Origin: Luteimonas rhizosphaerae | Lineage (GTDB): Bacteria; Pseudomonadota; Gammaproteobacteria; Xanthomonadales; Xanthomonadaceae | NCBI RefSeq assembly: GCF_002849595.1 | Contig: NZ_NRQR01000026.1 | Span: forward strand, 62,001 to 126,000 | DNA length: 64,000 bases | Direction of reading: 5' to 3' | Shown: positions 13,384-21,394 of the stretch, one piece after another | Layout: each line of letters begins with the position of its first letter | Numbering within the stretch: the first letter of the stretch is position 1 | Notes under the pieces: generated by a model | Databases searched by the model: none | What the model was told of the DNA's origin: nothing | What the model saw: only the letters and a program-made list of their open reading frames with translations | Translations under genes and position numbers: made by a program

Positions 13384-13820
13384 GCGTGTGCCGTGCTCAC
13401 CTGGTGTGCCCGTCCCGGTGCCGGTATGACCGGCGACACCCGTAAGGGCCGGCGGATCGAAGGGCTGGTGCCCGACTCGGCGCATTGCGTCTCGAGGTCG
13501 CGGACGGTCGCGAGGTGCGCCCGATCGATCTCCGAGGATGCATGACCGGCGTCAGGCAAGGTCCGCGCAATGTTGCGTCGCCATGCTGCTTGCGCAGGCA
13601 GTGACGAGCCGCGCCAGACCGACCCTCGCATCGTCCGGTTCATCGCCGCAAATCGCGTCATGGCGCCGCGCCGCAGCTTGTACGCCGTCGGATGGCGAGC
13701 GCTGGCTGGTCCGGGTCACCGCGTCGGACGCCGTGGTCGAACGCCATGCCAGCGCATGCCACACAATGGCGGCCGTCTCGTGCCGCACCACACGTGTTCT
13801 TCCCCCCCACGGAGCCCCCG
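13384..13820. other. Intergenic region, no gene recognised
   Basis: This is 437 bp between the PHP gene and the MipA-like gene. A short hairpin (GCCGG-TATGA-CCGGC, 13420-13434) lies about 37 bp after the PHP stop and could contribute to termination, but it lacks a T-tract. I see no credible ORF or RNA gene in the rest. Confidence 0.4.
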
Positions 13821-14618
13821 ATGAAATCCACCTTCGCCCTGCTTGCGCTCGCCCTTGCGCCCGGTCTGCTGCTCGCGCAGACGCGCGACGACACCACCAC
13901 ATCGCCGCGCGCGCCGCAGGGCTGGTCGCTCGGCATCGCGGTCGCCGCCGCCGACAGTCCCTATGTCGGCGAAGGCACGCGCGTGCTGCCGTTCCCGATG
14001 TTCGCCTACGAGGGCGAGCGCGTGTTCCTGCGCGGCATCTCCGGCGGCGTGCATCTGCTCGACACCGGCGCGTTCCAGCTCGATGCCCTGGTGTCGGCGC
14101 GCCTCGACGGCTTCGACATCGACGATCTCGACGCGGGCGGACTCGCGGCCAACGGCCTGGACGCGCGCCTGCTCGACGATCGCGACCACGGTCTCGATGT
14201 CGGCGTCGGCGCGGCATGGTCCGGCAGTTTCGGCCGCGTGCGCGTGCGCGCGCTGGCCGATGTCACCGATGCCAGCGGCGGCCAGGAAGTCGGCGTCGAA
14301 TACGCCTATCCGGTGCCGGCCGGCGCCTGGATGCTGGTGCCCAGCGTCGGCGTGGAGTGGATGTCGGACGATCTGGCGAACTACTACTTCGGCACGCTCG
14401 ACAGCGAAGTCGCGCGCGGCGTGCCCCGCTACGATCCCGGCGCGGCCGTCGTGCCGAGCGTCGGCATCGCGGTCACGCGTCCGCTCGGCGAGCGCTGGAC
14501 CTTCCTCGGCGGGCTGGACTACAAGTTCCTGCCCGACGAACTCGCCGACAGCCCGCTGCTCGAACGCGGCGCCGACGGCATTCCGGCGGTGTTCGGCGGC
14601 GTCAGCTACCGCTTCTGA
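13821..14618 (+). CDS. MipA/OmpV-family outer-membrane protein
   Basis: A 265-residue outer-membrane beta-barrel. The signal peptide is MKSTFALLALALAPGLLLAQ. The mature part begins WSLGIAVAAADSPYVGEGT and includes VLPFPMFAYEGERVFLRG, the typical MipA/OmpV opening (LP.. Y...RF.. G), and it ends in Tyr-Arg-Phe as porin-like barrels do. Family members are linked to murein-synthesis scaffolding (MipA) or osmotic and other stress; the function here is open. The ATG at 13821 is chosen because it starts the signal peptide; upstream open sequence is non-homologous. Confidence 0.85.
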   Translation: MKSTFALLALALAPGLLLAQTRDDTTTSPRAPQGWSLGIAVAAADSPYVGEGTRVLPFPMFAYEGERVFLRGISGGVHLLDTGAFQLDALVSARLDGFDIDDLDAGGLAANGLDARLLDDRDHGLDVGVGAAWSGSFGRVRVRALADVTDASGGQEVGVEYAYPVPAGAWMLVPSVGVEWMSDDLANYYFGTLDSEVARGVPRYDPGAAVVPSVGIAVTRPLGERWTFLGGLDYKFLPDELADSPLLERGADGIPAVFGGVSYRF

Positions 14619-14741
14619 CGCCGACGCCCGCGCGCGCCGGGAACGCGGCGCGTGTTCCGGCGCCACGGGTCCGTGCAGCGCGGCTGGCCGTGGCCCACGT
14701 GCGCGGGCATCATCGGCGCCCCGCATTCCCGAGGTCCCCGC

Positions 14742-14909
14742 GTGGCCACCGCCGACGACCCGCGCCCGCAACCGCCCGAACCGCCCCTGCCCAGCGACTG
14801 CTGCGACAGCGGCTGCGCGGTCTGCGTGCACGACAGCTACGCCGAAGACCTGCAGTACTACCGCGAGCAGCTCGCGGCGTGGCGCGCGCGGCACCCGGAC
14901 GCGGACTGA
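14742..14909 (+). CDS. Small oxidoreductase-like domain protein (CxxxCxxC)
   Basis: A 55-residue protein with a Pro-rich N-terminus (PRPQPPEPPLPSDCCDSGC), then CAVCVHDSYAEDLQYYREQ. The DCC-SGC-xxCVxDxYxEEL pattern is that of the Oxidoreductase-like N-terminal family (PF09791), small Cys-rich proteins of unknown function often found near sugar or redox genes. I chose the GTG at 14742 because it has GAGG seven bases upstream and starts just before the conserved Pro-rich segment. An ATG at 14652 is in frame but adds 30 unlikely residues. It lies 78 bp before the aldolase. Confidence 0.75.
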   Translation: MATADDPRPQPPEPPLPSDCCDSGCAVCVHDSYAEDLQYYREQLAAWRARHPDAD

Positions 14910-14987
14910 ACGCGGCACGCAGCGGCGCCCTCGCATGGGCCGGTATCATCTGGATTCCGCGCGGACGCACTCCGTGCGCCAGACAGG

Positions 14988-15890
14988 ATGACGACCGTGG
15001 CAGCACACCAGGCACAGCAGGACAGGATCGCAGCGGGCAAGGGCTTCATCGCCGCGCTCGACCAGAGCGGCGGCAGCACGCCGAAGGCGCTCAAGCTCTA
15101 CGGGATCGAGGAGGACGCGTACGCGAACGACGCGGAGATGTTCGGCCTCGTCCACGCGATGCGCAGCCGCATCGTCACCAGCCCGGCGTTCACCGGCGAG
15201 CGCGTGCTCGGCGCGATCCTCTTCGAGCGCACGCTCGACGACCAGTTCGCGGGCCAGGACGCGGCGACCTACCTGTGGGACGTCAAGGGCGTCGTGCCCT
15301 TCCTGAAGATCGACAAGGGCCTCGAAGACGAAGCCGACGGCGTGCAGCTGCTCAAGCCCATCCCGGGCCTCGATGCGCTGCTGGCGCGGGCCAAGGCCAA
15401 GGGCGTGTTCGGCACCAAGGAACGCTCGGTCATCAAGCAGAACAACGCCGCCGGCATCGCGCGCGTGCTCGACCAGCAGTTCGAACTCGGCCGCCAGGTG
15501 CTGGCCGCGGGCCTGGTGCCGATCATCGAGCCGGAAGTCGACATCAAGGCGGCCGACAAGGCCGACATCGAGACCACGCTGAAGCAGGGCCTGCTCGAGC
15601 GCCTCGACGCCCTGGACGCCGCGCACCCGGTGATCCTCAAACTCACCCTGCCGAGCGTCGACGGGTTCTTCCGCGAACTCGTCGCGCATCCGGCGGTGCT
15701 CAAGGTCGTCGCGCTGTCGGGCGGCTACAGCCGCGACGACGCGAACGCCAAGCTCGCGAAGAACCCGGGCGTGGTCGCCAGCTTCAGCCGCGCGCTGACC
15801 GAAGGCCTGTCGGCGCAGCAGAGCGACGACGCGTTCAACGAGGCGCTGGACACCGCGATCGAGTCGATCTACCGCGCGTCGATCGCCTGA
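14988..15890 (+). CDS. fda: Fructose-bisphosphate aldolase, class I (bacterial FdaA type)
   Basis: Reversibly cleaves fructose 1,6-bisphosphate to dihydroxyacetone phosphate and glyceraldehyde 3-phosphate in glycolysis and gluconeogenesis. It has 300 residues, as in the staphylococcal class I aldolase. Visible motifs are GFIAALDQSGGSTPKALKLY (residues 19-38), FLKIDKGL, VPIIEPEVDI (177-186), and the Schiff-base lysine K218 in VILKLTLPSVD. It is metal-independent, unlike class II enzymes. A stem-loop terminator candidate follows 22 bp after the stop. Confidence 0.96.
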   Translation: MTTVAAHQAQQDRIAAGKGFIAALDQSGGSTPKALKLYGIEEDAYANDAEMFGLVHAMRSRIVTSPAFTGERVLGAILFERTLDDQFAGQDAATYLWDVKGVVPFLKIDKGLEDEADGVQLLKPIPGLDALLARAKAKGVFGTKERSVIKQNNAAGIARVLDQQFELGRQVLAAGLVPIIEPEVDIKAADKADIETTLKQGLLERLDALDAAHPVILKLTLPSVDGFFRELVAHPAVLKVVALSGGYSRDDANAKLAKNPGVVASFSRALTEGLSAQQSDDAFNEALDTAIESIYRASIA

Positions 15891-15912
15891 GTTCCAAGGC
15901 CTTCGCTCGTTC

Positions 15913-15932
15913 GCCCCGGCGAAAGCCGGGGC
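15913..15932 (+). terminator. Hairpin terminator candidate after the aldolase
   Basis: A perfect 8-bp stem GCCCCGGC / GCCGGGGC with a stable GAAA tetraloop, 22 bp after the aldolase stop. The following bases are CAAATCG rather than a T-tract, so termination is plausible but not textbook. Similar hairpins occur as dispersed repeats in related genomes. Confidence 0.5.
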
Positions 15933-15988
15933 AAATCGCGCCGGTCGTATTCGTTCGAGCGGACGAGCCGGGCGCGGGTGTGTCGTCG

Positions 15989-16391
15989 TCAGCGGATCTT
16001 GCGTCCGTCCGACGTCAAGCAAGGTGCGGTCAGCAACGACGCGAGCGCCGCATCTGCGCCAAGGTCCATAAAATAAGGGCCGCTGGCTTTCAGCTGGATG
16101 CGTCCTTCGCCAGAGCTCGTGTCGTAGCGGACGCGAAGGCGTATGCCCTGGACGTTGGTCCTGGCGAAGTCTCCGGTTTCAAGCACACCGGTTGCCATGT
16201 CCTGCTTCGTGACGTCGCTCCAGGTGGCGCTTCGCTGCTCGGTGATCCTGCCGCGGATACACGCGAAGACGACCGCTCGCTGTGCCCGGCTGCATCTCGA
16301 ATGTGCCATTCGCAGTCGGCTCCACAAGCGCGCAACCGGCCAATAGACAGGTCGCGAATGCAGCCGCGGTCGAACAACGCCTCGTTTGCAC
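15989..16391 (-). pseudogene. Small predicted lipoprotein, apparently frameshifted near 16277
   Basis: Two overlapping minus-strand frames form one plausible protein. The first half (from 16391) is a lipoprotein signal, AAAFATCLLAGC, followed by ALVEPTANGTFEMQPG. The second half, in the frame ending at 15989, reads AVVFACIRGRITEQRSA and on to ALASLLTAPCL, giving about 134 residues in total. Removing one base in the GCG-A-GCG stretch near 16277 joins them. I do not recognise the family. It is either a decayed gene or a sequence error. It lies between the aldolase terminator and mntR, 7 bp downstream of mntR on the same strand. Confidence 0.5.
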
Positions 16392-16397
16392 GGATGG

Positions 16398-16895
16398 TCA
16401 GCCGCGCGTCTTCTGCACGAAGGCCTCGAACACCGCCAGCGTTTCCGCGCTGACGTGGTGCTCGATGCCTTCCGCGTCGCGGCGGGCGATGTCGGGCGGC
16501 ACGCCGAGGGCGAGCAGGAAGGCTTCGACCGTCTGGTGGCGGGCGCGGCTGGACTGGGCCAGCGTCTCGCCCGCCTCGGTGAGGAATGCGCTGCGATACG
16601 GCTTCTGCCGCACCAGGCCGTCGCGCACCAGGCGCTGCAGCATGCGGGCGACGGTGGGCTGGGCGACGCCCAGGCGTTCGGCGATGTCCACCTGGCGGGC
16701 CTCGCCGCGATCGGCGATCAGGTCCGAGATCAGTTCGACGTAGTCCTCGACCAGTTCCGCGCGGCGCGCCTCGCGCACCTGGCGGAAGTTCTCCACGTGC
16801 ACGCTGGCCTCGGGCAGGCCCGCGTTGGGCGCGACGTGCTCCGGGGCGGCAGCGTCCGGGGCATCGTCGGCGGGCGTGGCCTTGCGAGCGGGCAT
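16398..16895 (-). CDS. mntR: Manganese-responsive transcriptional regulator MntR
   Basis: A DtxR/MntR-family metalloregulator that represses manganese uptake when Mn2+ is plentiful. Of 165 residues, the first ~35 are a variable Ala/Pro/Asp-rich tail. The winged helix-turn-helix follows ([20 protein letters not shown], then [21 protein letters not shown]), then the dimerisation domain with the metal-site histidines and acidic residues in [16 protein letters not shown] and [10 protein letters not shown]. There is no SH3-like C-terminal domain, as expected for proteobacterial MntR. The ATG at 16893-16895 begins [11 protein letters not shown]; an upstream in-frame start is less likely. No mntH or mntP transporter is adjacent. 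Confidence 0.9.
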   Translation of the reverse strand: MPARKATPADDAPDAAAPEHVAPNAGLPEASVHVENFRQVREARRAELVEDYVELISDLIADRGEARQVDIAERLGVAQPTVARMLQRLVRDGLVRQKPYRSAFLTEAGETLAQSSRARHQTVEAFLLALGVPPDIARRDAEGIEHHVSAETLAVFEAFVQKTRG

Positions 16896-17009
16896 GGAAC
16901 CGGATCCAGCGGATGAGGCGCCATTGTCGCCGATCGCCCGCAGCGGCGTCCGGCGTCCGGCGTGCGCGTGCCGCCGGTCCACGCATGCAGCCCATCCGCT
17001 GCGCGCGGG

Positions 17010-17105
17010 TCAGCGCTTGCGGTTGAGGAAGGTCAGCACCGCGCCGCAGACGATGCCGATGCACAGCCCCAGCGCAAGCCACTCCAGGATCGACAGTTCG
17101 TTCAT
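17010..17105 (-). CDS. 31-residue single-span membrane peptide coupled to the thioesterase gene
   Basis: A tiny gene. The peptide begins MNELSILEWLALGLCIGIVC, continues as a hydrophobic helix, and ends NRKR. One transmembrane segment (about residues 8-27) is followed by a basic cytoplasmic end by the positive-inside rule. Its ATG overlaps the TGA of the upstream thioesterase gene as ATGA, which argues that it is translated. Function unknown; small single-span proteins often modulate a membrane enzyme or transporter. It is too short for standard ORF cut-offs. Confidence 0.65.
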   Translation of the reverse strand: MNELSILEWLALGLCIGIVCGAVLTFLNRKR

Positions 17106-17506
17106 GCCGCGCCTCCGGGCAGCGGTGCGACCGGCGCGGGACGTCCGCGCGTGTCCAGCGCGATCATCACGAAGCGCCCGCGCGTGCACAGCTCGCGGTC
17201 GCCGCTCAGCAGGTCTTCGGCGATCAGCTCCACTTCCACCTGCATCGACGTGCGGCCGACCTCGACCACGCGCGCGATCGTCTCGACCAGCTGGCCCTGC
17301 CGGATCGGCAGCTTGAAGTCGACCTGTTCAGACCGCGCGGTCACCACCGTGCGCCGCGCATAGCGCGACGCGGCGATAAAGGCCGCCTTGTCCATCCACG
17401 CCAGCGCGGTGCCGCCGAACAGCGTACCCAGGTGGTTGGTGTGGTCGGGGAACACCATCTCCAGCAGGCGGGCTTCGAGCTGGGGACGTTCTGGCGTGTC
17501 GGTCAT
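17102..17506 (-). CDS. Acyl-CoA thioesterase, YciA/BFIT-like hotdog family
   Basis: Hydrolyses acyl-CoA thioesters in the cytosol; chain-length preference not determinable. The 134 residues form one hotdog domain: MVFPDHTNHLGTLFGGTALA (residues 17-36, with the catalytic Asp/Asn-His-x-G-x-FGG signature), then WMDKAAFIAASRYARRTVVT and VDFKLPIRQGQLVE. The ATG at 17504-17506 starts MTDTPERPQLEAR, the usual short N-terminus. A longer open frame upstream reads through a fossil of the flavodoxin gene and is not coding. It overlaps the small membrane-peptide gene by four bases. Confidence 0.92.
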   Translation of the reverse strand: MTDTPERPQLEARLLEMVFPDHTNHLGTLFGGTALAWMDKAAFIAASRYARRTVVTARSEQVDFKLPIRQGQLVETIARVVEVGRTSMQVEVELIAEDLLSGDRELCTRGRFVMIALDTRGRPAPVAPLPGGAA

Positions 17507-17908
17507 GGGGTGGCGTGCCTGTGGGAGCGGAGGGAACGTGGGGGGATGTGGCACCGCGCGCAGATCGCACGCGCAACATCGCGGGTGTTGCCGCTGCGCG
17601 ATGGAGGGGCGAGGAGGGTGCGCCAGGATCAGATCAGGTTGGAGTTCGATGCCTCGGAGATTGTCCCTGACGCCAGATGCTCTGGGTGTCCCGTTAAGAA
17701 CGCAGCTGCGCGGGCCAGCGGCGCGGCCGAGCCGCACACGCGGCGCGCTCGTCTCCCGGGGGTGCAGGGCCGCGCGGGGGAGCTGAAATGTCGCCGCCAT
17801 CGCCACCTCGCCCTCGGGTCGGCCCCAGGTGCGCACACCGGTCCGCGGCCCTTACTGTCCGCGCAGGGTTCGCCACCCGGCACGAACCCATCATCAAGGA
17901 AACCTGCC
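17507..17908. other. Intergenic region with flavodoxin remnant
   Basis: This is 402 bp between the divergent thioesterase gene and the small exported-protein gene. Apart from the flavodoxin remnant at 17551-17624 I find no coding frame or RNA. It should carry both divergent promoters. The tract around 17630-17700 is a little less GC-rich. Confidence 0.5.
17551..17624 (-). pseudogene. Vestigial copy of the flavodoxin gene 5' end
   Basis: This 74-bp stretch matches the first ~24 codons of the flavodoxin gene at 18633-19127 at about 66 of 74 positions without gaps. In frame it reads RTLLAPPSRSGNTRDVARAI, against RILLAHTSLSGNTRDVARAI in the gene, so even the FMN phosphate-loop SGNT survives. The match stops abruptly at codon 24 and near the start codon. 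The start codon is lost and no downstream flavodoxin sequence follows, so it is a non-functional remnant. Confidence 0.8.
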
Positions 17909-18175
17909 ATGCAGACACGGATTGCCGCCATTGCCGTGACCCTCGGACTCACGCTCGGCCTCGCGCTGCCGCAGGTCGCGCACGCCTACGATCCCTGCCA
18001 GCGTGCACTCGAGCAGCGCGAAGTCCACCGCGATGCGATGCGCCGCTACATCGCCAACCAGTGCCCGGCCAACGCGCGTTACGTCCCGGCGGACTGCAAC
18101 AATCCGAACCGCGGCTACGAGCTTCTCGGGACTCTGAACATGTGGTCGCAGCGGGTGCAGGAGCTCTGCCACTGA
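17909..18175 (+). CDS. Small exported protein of unknown function
   Basis: An 88-residue protein with a clear signal peptide (MQTRIAAIAVTLGLTLGLAL, cleavage after AHA). The mature part is YDPCQRALEQREVHRDAMRR and on to a C-terminal ELCH. Four cysteines in the mature chain (DPC, NQC, ADC, ELC) suggest two disulphides in the periplasm. The ATG at 17909 has AAGGA nine bases upstream. I do not recognise a family. It is divergent from the thioesterase. Confidence 0.75.
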   Translation: MQTRIAAIAVTLGLTLGLALPQVAHAYDPCQRALEQREVHRDAMRRYIANQCPANARYVPADCNNPNRGYELLGTLNMWSQRVQELCH

Positions 18176-18334
18176 CCGCTGCGGCGTCGCGCGTCAGCCG
18201 GCGGCGTCCAGCACGATCCTCGCGAGCCGGGTGCGCGTGCAGGGCGCAGAACGGCGCCTCGCCGACACGCCTCTCTGCGACCAGGCAGGGCCGCCGCGGC
18301 CGCTCGGACATCGGGACAACGCGGCGGGCTTCGT

Positions 18335-18661
18335 TCACGCGTAGCGCGCGAGCGCCTGGGCGATCTGTGCCGGCGACTGGAAGCCGGCCAGGCGCGCGGC
18401 CTCACTGCCGTCCTTGAACAGCGCGAGCGTCGGCGTCTGGCGCAGGCCCAGGTTCCGGAAGAAGTCTTCGCCGATCGTTTCCATCTTCACCTTCAGCAGC
18501 GCGACGCCCGCGGCGCCCTCGCTCGTGGCGAACTTCGCCAGCGACATGTCGAGCATCTTGCAGCCCGGACAATCGTCCTTGTAGTAATCGACGAGCAGGC
18601 GCGGATGCGCGGCCAGTGCTGCGGCGTAATCGTCAGGGGTGGAGGCGTGGAGCGTCTGCAT
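18335..18661 (-). CDS. Thioredoxin-family protein
   Basis: A cytosolic thiol-disulphide oxidoreductase of 108 residues, with the active-site CPGC at residues 31-34 (YYKDDCPGCKMLDMSL), the cis-proline loop RQTPTLALFKDG, and the standard thioredoxin length. CPGC replaces the canonical CGPC. The start lies 29 bp inside the end of the flavodoxin gene, so the two are almost certainly co-translated. Placed downstream of the ribonucleotide-reductase genes, it is a good candidate electron donor to NrdA. This is inferred from context. Confidence 0.9.
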   Translation of the reverse strand: MQTLHASTPDDYAAALAAHPRLLVDYYKDDCPGCKMLDMSLAKFATSEGAAGVALLKVKMETIGEDFFRNLGLRQTPTLALFKDGSEAARLAGFQSPAQIAQALARYA

Positions 18662-19127
18662 GGGGGGTGGTCTCGAACGGTGTGTTGGCGAAAGCCAGAA
18701 TGGTGTCGGTCCAGCGTTGGATCGTGGCGGCGTCGCGCTCGCCGTGGGGCATCTGTTCGATCTCCAGCCGCGGGTAGGGCGTATTGAAGAACGCGCCCAT
18801 GCGCCGGGCCGCACCGCAGTAGTACTCCTCGCCCCACTGCGTCTCGCCGGTGCCGAACACCGCCACGCGGTCCGGCTTGCCGACCGCGGCGACGAGGTCT
18901 TCGATGAAACGCTTCATCTCTGGCGGCGTGCGCCCGGCGTTGATGCTCCAGCTGCCGAGCACGTAGAGATCATGCTCAGCACCGTTTGGGCAGACCTTGG
19001 CGAGCGTCTGGATGTCCGCATCGATCCAGGTGACGGCATGGCCCATCTCTTCGCACCGCGCGCAGATCGCACGCGCGACATCGCGGGTGTTGCCGCTCAG
19101 CGATGTGTGGGCGAGGAGGATGCGCAT
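18633..19127 (-). CDS. Flavodoxin
   Basis: An FMN-binding electron carrier of 164 residues. MRILLAHTSLSGNTRDVARA contains the phosphate-binding T-x-(S)GNT loop at residues 8-14. YVLGSWSINAGRTPPEMKRF and AVFGTGETQWGEEYYCGAA supply the 60s and 90s isoalloxazine loops. It is followed with a 29-bp overlap by a thioredoxin gene and lies near nrdB and nrdA. This suggests it serves ribonucleotide reductase, for example in radical or cofactor maintenance, or a linked thiol pathway. That role is inference. It is not an obvious NrdI, which is shorter and diverged. Confidence 0.92.
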   Translation of the reverse strand: MRILLAHTSLSGNTRDVARAICARCEEMGHAVTWIDADIQTLAKVCPNGAEHDLYVLGSWSINAGRTPPEMKRFIEDLVAAVGKPDRVAVFGTGETQWGEEYYCGAARRMGAFFNTPYPRLEIEQMPHGERDAATIQRWTDTILAFANTPFETTPHADAPRLHP

Positions 19128-19188
19128 GGAGGCAGACTCTGTGCTCGATCTTTAAGGCTAACAACGCAGGTCAACTTCAGGAAAAATT

Positions 19189-20184
19189 CTAGCTTGGCTT
19201 CGCTAGAAGGTCTTCAAATCGTTGGCCAAACTTGATCTCTGGGTGGTCGCTGATCATTCGCTCCGCAAGTGAGAAATCACCGTTTGAAGAGAAGATGTAG
19301 CGTTCACTACGAACTATCTGAAGCGAATTGAAGTTCATTACGTTCTGAGGTTCGTACTTCAGCATCGACCCTTTGCGCAAAGACTCTGCAATAGCGAGCA
19401 TTCGGGTTGGATTTTTTATCTTCGCAGCGATCAGTTGTGTTGGGAGGCGCTTGAGCGTTCCCGCAGCGTCCGCAAACTGCTGTGCCAAAGATGGGCACCA
19501 CATCGCTAGAGCCCGGTTTGACGACAATGGCAGATAGATCTCAATGCCACGTACGCCCAAGCCCAAATTGCCGTAAGGAGCCATATCAATGTGGTTCTGG
19601 AGGCTGATTGGGTTGTCACTTATCAAAAAAGGCTGGGCGTCGTCCGTTTCGACTAAAAACCAAAATTTGTTAAGAAACTGTGGGCCAAAAGAAGTTGGAG
19701 CATCCAAGATCATGCGTGTCGCATCGAGCTTGACTTGGTTTGGACTAGGTTCTTGGATCAATGCTTCGGCTTGTGAGCCAGGCGCAATTGCAGACCCCAT
19801 TGACTCAATCTTCTTCCGAAGAATTTGAGGTAGCCCCATACACTGCATACGAAAAGATTTGGTCCGAACTAACTGAATCGCTAGGAACGATGCCAGCGTT
19901 TCTCGTTCCTGCTGATCTAGGTTTGCAGCCGTTTCATCCTGGAGAATCTTTTCGATTACAGGCTTGGCATTCGACTCGATTCCAGAGAGGCCTGATTCGA
20001 GCGAAAAGGTCTCCCCCTCAATCTCAAAATCGTAAAATTTGTTCTCACTGGCAACATTCTTCACATGCGTAGGAAACGACCTGCCGGCTTGTTTGTCGTA
20101 GACCCAGACTTGATCATTTTTGCCGAGCCCAAAGTTCCGGAGTAGGAACTTGGGCACGTAGTGTTGAATTTTCGCGTGCGTCAT
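19189..20184 (-). CDS. DUF4238-family protein, probably horizontally acquired
   Basis: A 331-residue cytoplasmic protein. The N-terminal HYVPKFLLRNFGLGKNDQVW and ISDNPISLQ blocks are typical of DUF4238, a family of unknown biochemistry seen patchily and often near mobile or defence genes. Its codon use is strikingly AT-rich (AAA, TTT, ATT and GAA are common; roughly half GC by eye against ~70 % around it). This marks it as foreign DNA inserted between nrdB and the flavodoxin gene. The ATG at 20182-20184 is preferred over a TTG two codons upstream, and AGGTTG precedes it. No transposase, integrase or flanking att-like repeat is visible. Confidence 0.85.
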   Translation of the reverse strand: MTHAKIQHYVPKFLLRNFGLGKNDQVWVYDKQAGRSFPTHVKNVASENKFYDFEIEGETFSLESGLSGIESNAKPVIEKILQDETAANLDQQERETLASFLAIQLVRTKSFRMQCMGLPQILRKKIESMGSAIAPGSQAEALIQEPSPNQVKLDATRMILDAPTSFGPQFLNKFWFLVETDDAQPFLISDNPISLQNHIDMAPYGNLGLGVRGIEIYLPLSSNRALAMWCPSLAQQFADAAGTLKRLPTQLIAAKIKNPTRMLAIAESLRKGSMLKYEPQNVMNFNSLQIVRSERYIFSSNGDFSLAERMISDHPEIKFGQRFEDLLAKPS

Positions 20185-20256
20185 GGGCAACCTGCAGGAT
20201 ACGGAGTAGGCCCTAGTGGATACTCTGGTCGCGCCAGCTCGCCTATAAGCGCTTAT

Positions 20257-21294
20257 TCAAAGATCGTCGAACCCGTTATCCGAATTCGTCTTCTTGTACG
20301 ACGCATTCCGCATCTTCTTCGTCTCGGTGAAGTTGTCGGCGTAGGCCTTGATCCACGGCATCACGTTGTCGGTGGTGTCGGAATACAGCTTCTCGATGCC
20401 CAGCATGCCGGCCATCTTGTTGGCGCGGTACTTCACGTAGCGGACCATCTCGTCGACGTCGATGCCGTCGATGCCGTCGAGCACCTCGGACGTCCAGCGG
20501 GTCTCGAGCTGGATGGCGTGTTCGAAGGCGTCGTGCACGTACTGGGTGAGCTGGTCGCCCTGCAGCGACTGGTTCTCGCCAACGATGGCGCGGATCAGTT
20601 CGCTGATGAACTTGCTGTGCGCCAGTTCGTCGCGGTTGATGAAGCTGATGATCTTGCCGGTGCCGGTCATCCGGTTCTGGCGGACCAGGTTGTAGAAGTA
20701 CGCGAAGCCGGAATAGAAATTGATGCCTTCGAGGATCGACGACTGCACCAGCGAGCGGATCAGCGTTTCGGCCGAGCGCTCGCGCATGAAGTCGTTGTAG
20801 GACTCCATGATCGGCTGGTTGCGCGCGATGATCGTGGGATGCGTGCGCGCGAGTTCGAACACGCGGTTCTGGTCGGCCAGGCCGGTGATCGAGGCCAGCA
20901 CGTAGCTGTAGCTCTCGTTGTGGATCACTTCCTGCTGGCCGATGATCGCGGCGTTGGCGTGCGCGGCCGGGTCGGTGATGTATTCGGCGACGTTGTAGAT
21001 GTAGCGCGTCTGCGGCGAATCCAGCGTGGCCAGCAGGCCGATGATCGAATCGTATGCATTCTTCTCGCGCGCCGAGAGCTCGCCGTACTGCTTGGCGTCG
21101 CCCTTCATGTCGACCTCGTCCGGAATCCAGAAGTTGGTCGTGAGTTCCTTGTAGGCGCGATAGAACGACGGGTACGGAATGTCGTTCCAGTTGAGGATGC
21201 CGCTGGTCTGGCCGTTGATGATGCCGGTCGAACGGTTGGGGTGACGCGGCTCGAGGATCTTGATGCGGTCGAGCGGGGTAGCGGTCGCGGCCAT
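20257..21294 (-). CDS. nrdB: Ribonucleoside-diphosphate reductase class Ia, beta subunit NrdB
   Basis: The radical-generating small subunit that pairs with NrdA for dNTP synthesis. It has 345 residues. Di-iron ligands are visible: Asp in LLATLDSPQ, Glu and His in QQEVIHNESYSY, Glu in SSILEGINFYSGF, and Glu and His in INRDELAHSKF. The tyrosine four residues after the first His (NESY) occupies the tyrosyl-radical position, so this is a tyrosyl-radical enzyme rather than the Phe-containing class Ic. The C-terminal tail (NSDNGFDDL) is the NrdA-binding peptide. The ATG at 21292-21294 is the family start; the longer open frame upstream reads through repeat DNA. It lies 224 bp downstream of nrdA. 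Confidence 0.96.
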   Translation of the reverse strand: MAATATPLDRIKILEPRHPNRSTGIINGQTSGILNWNDIPYPSFYRAYKELTTNFWIPDEVDMKGDAKQYGELSAREKNAYDSIIGLLATLDSPQTRYIYNVAEYITDPAAHANAAIIGQQEVIHNESYSYVLASITGLADQNRVFELARTHPTIIARNQPIMESYNDFMRERSAETLIRSLVQSSILEGINFYSGFAYFYNLVRQNRMTGTGKIISFINRDELAHSKFISELIRAIVGENQSLQGDQLTQYVHDAFEHAIQLETRWTSEVLDGIDGIDVDEMVRYVKYRANKMAGMLGIEKLYSDTTDNVMPWIKAYADNFTETKKMRNASYKKTNSDNGFDDL

Positions 21295-21394
21295 GGATGT
21301 CTGTCTCGGAATTCGGTCTTGAGCCCCTCTCCTGTGGGAGAGGGGTTGGGCAGTTGGGTCGCGCGCGATCTGGAACGCGCTGGGTCTTTCGACC

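Noticed and set aside
20245..20256. ATAAGCGCTTAT palindrome just after nrdB
   Set aside because: Could be an operator or terminator fragment, but it has no T-run or known consensus; too short to call.
19145..20266. CGATCTTT / AAAGATCG inverted 8-mers flanking the DUF4238 gene as possible insertion ends
   Set aside because: Only eight bases, one copy inside nrdB codons; easily by chance, and no target duplication is visible.
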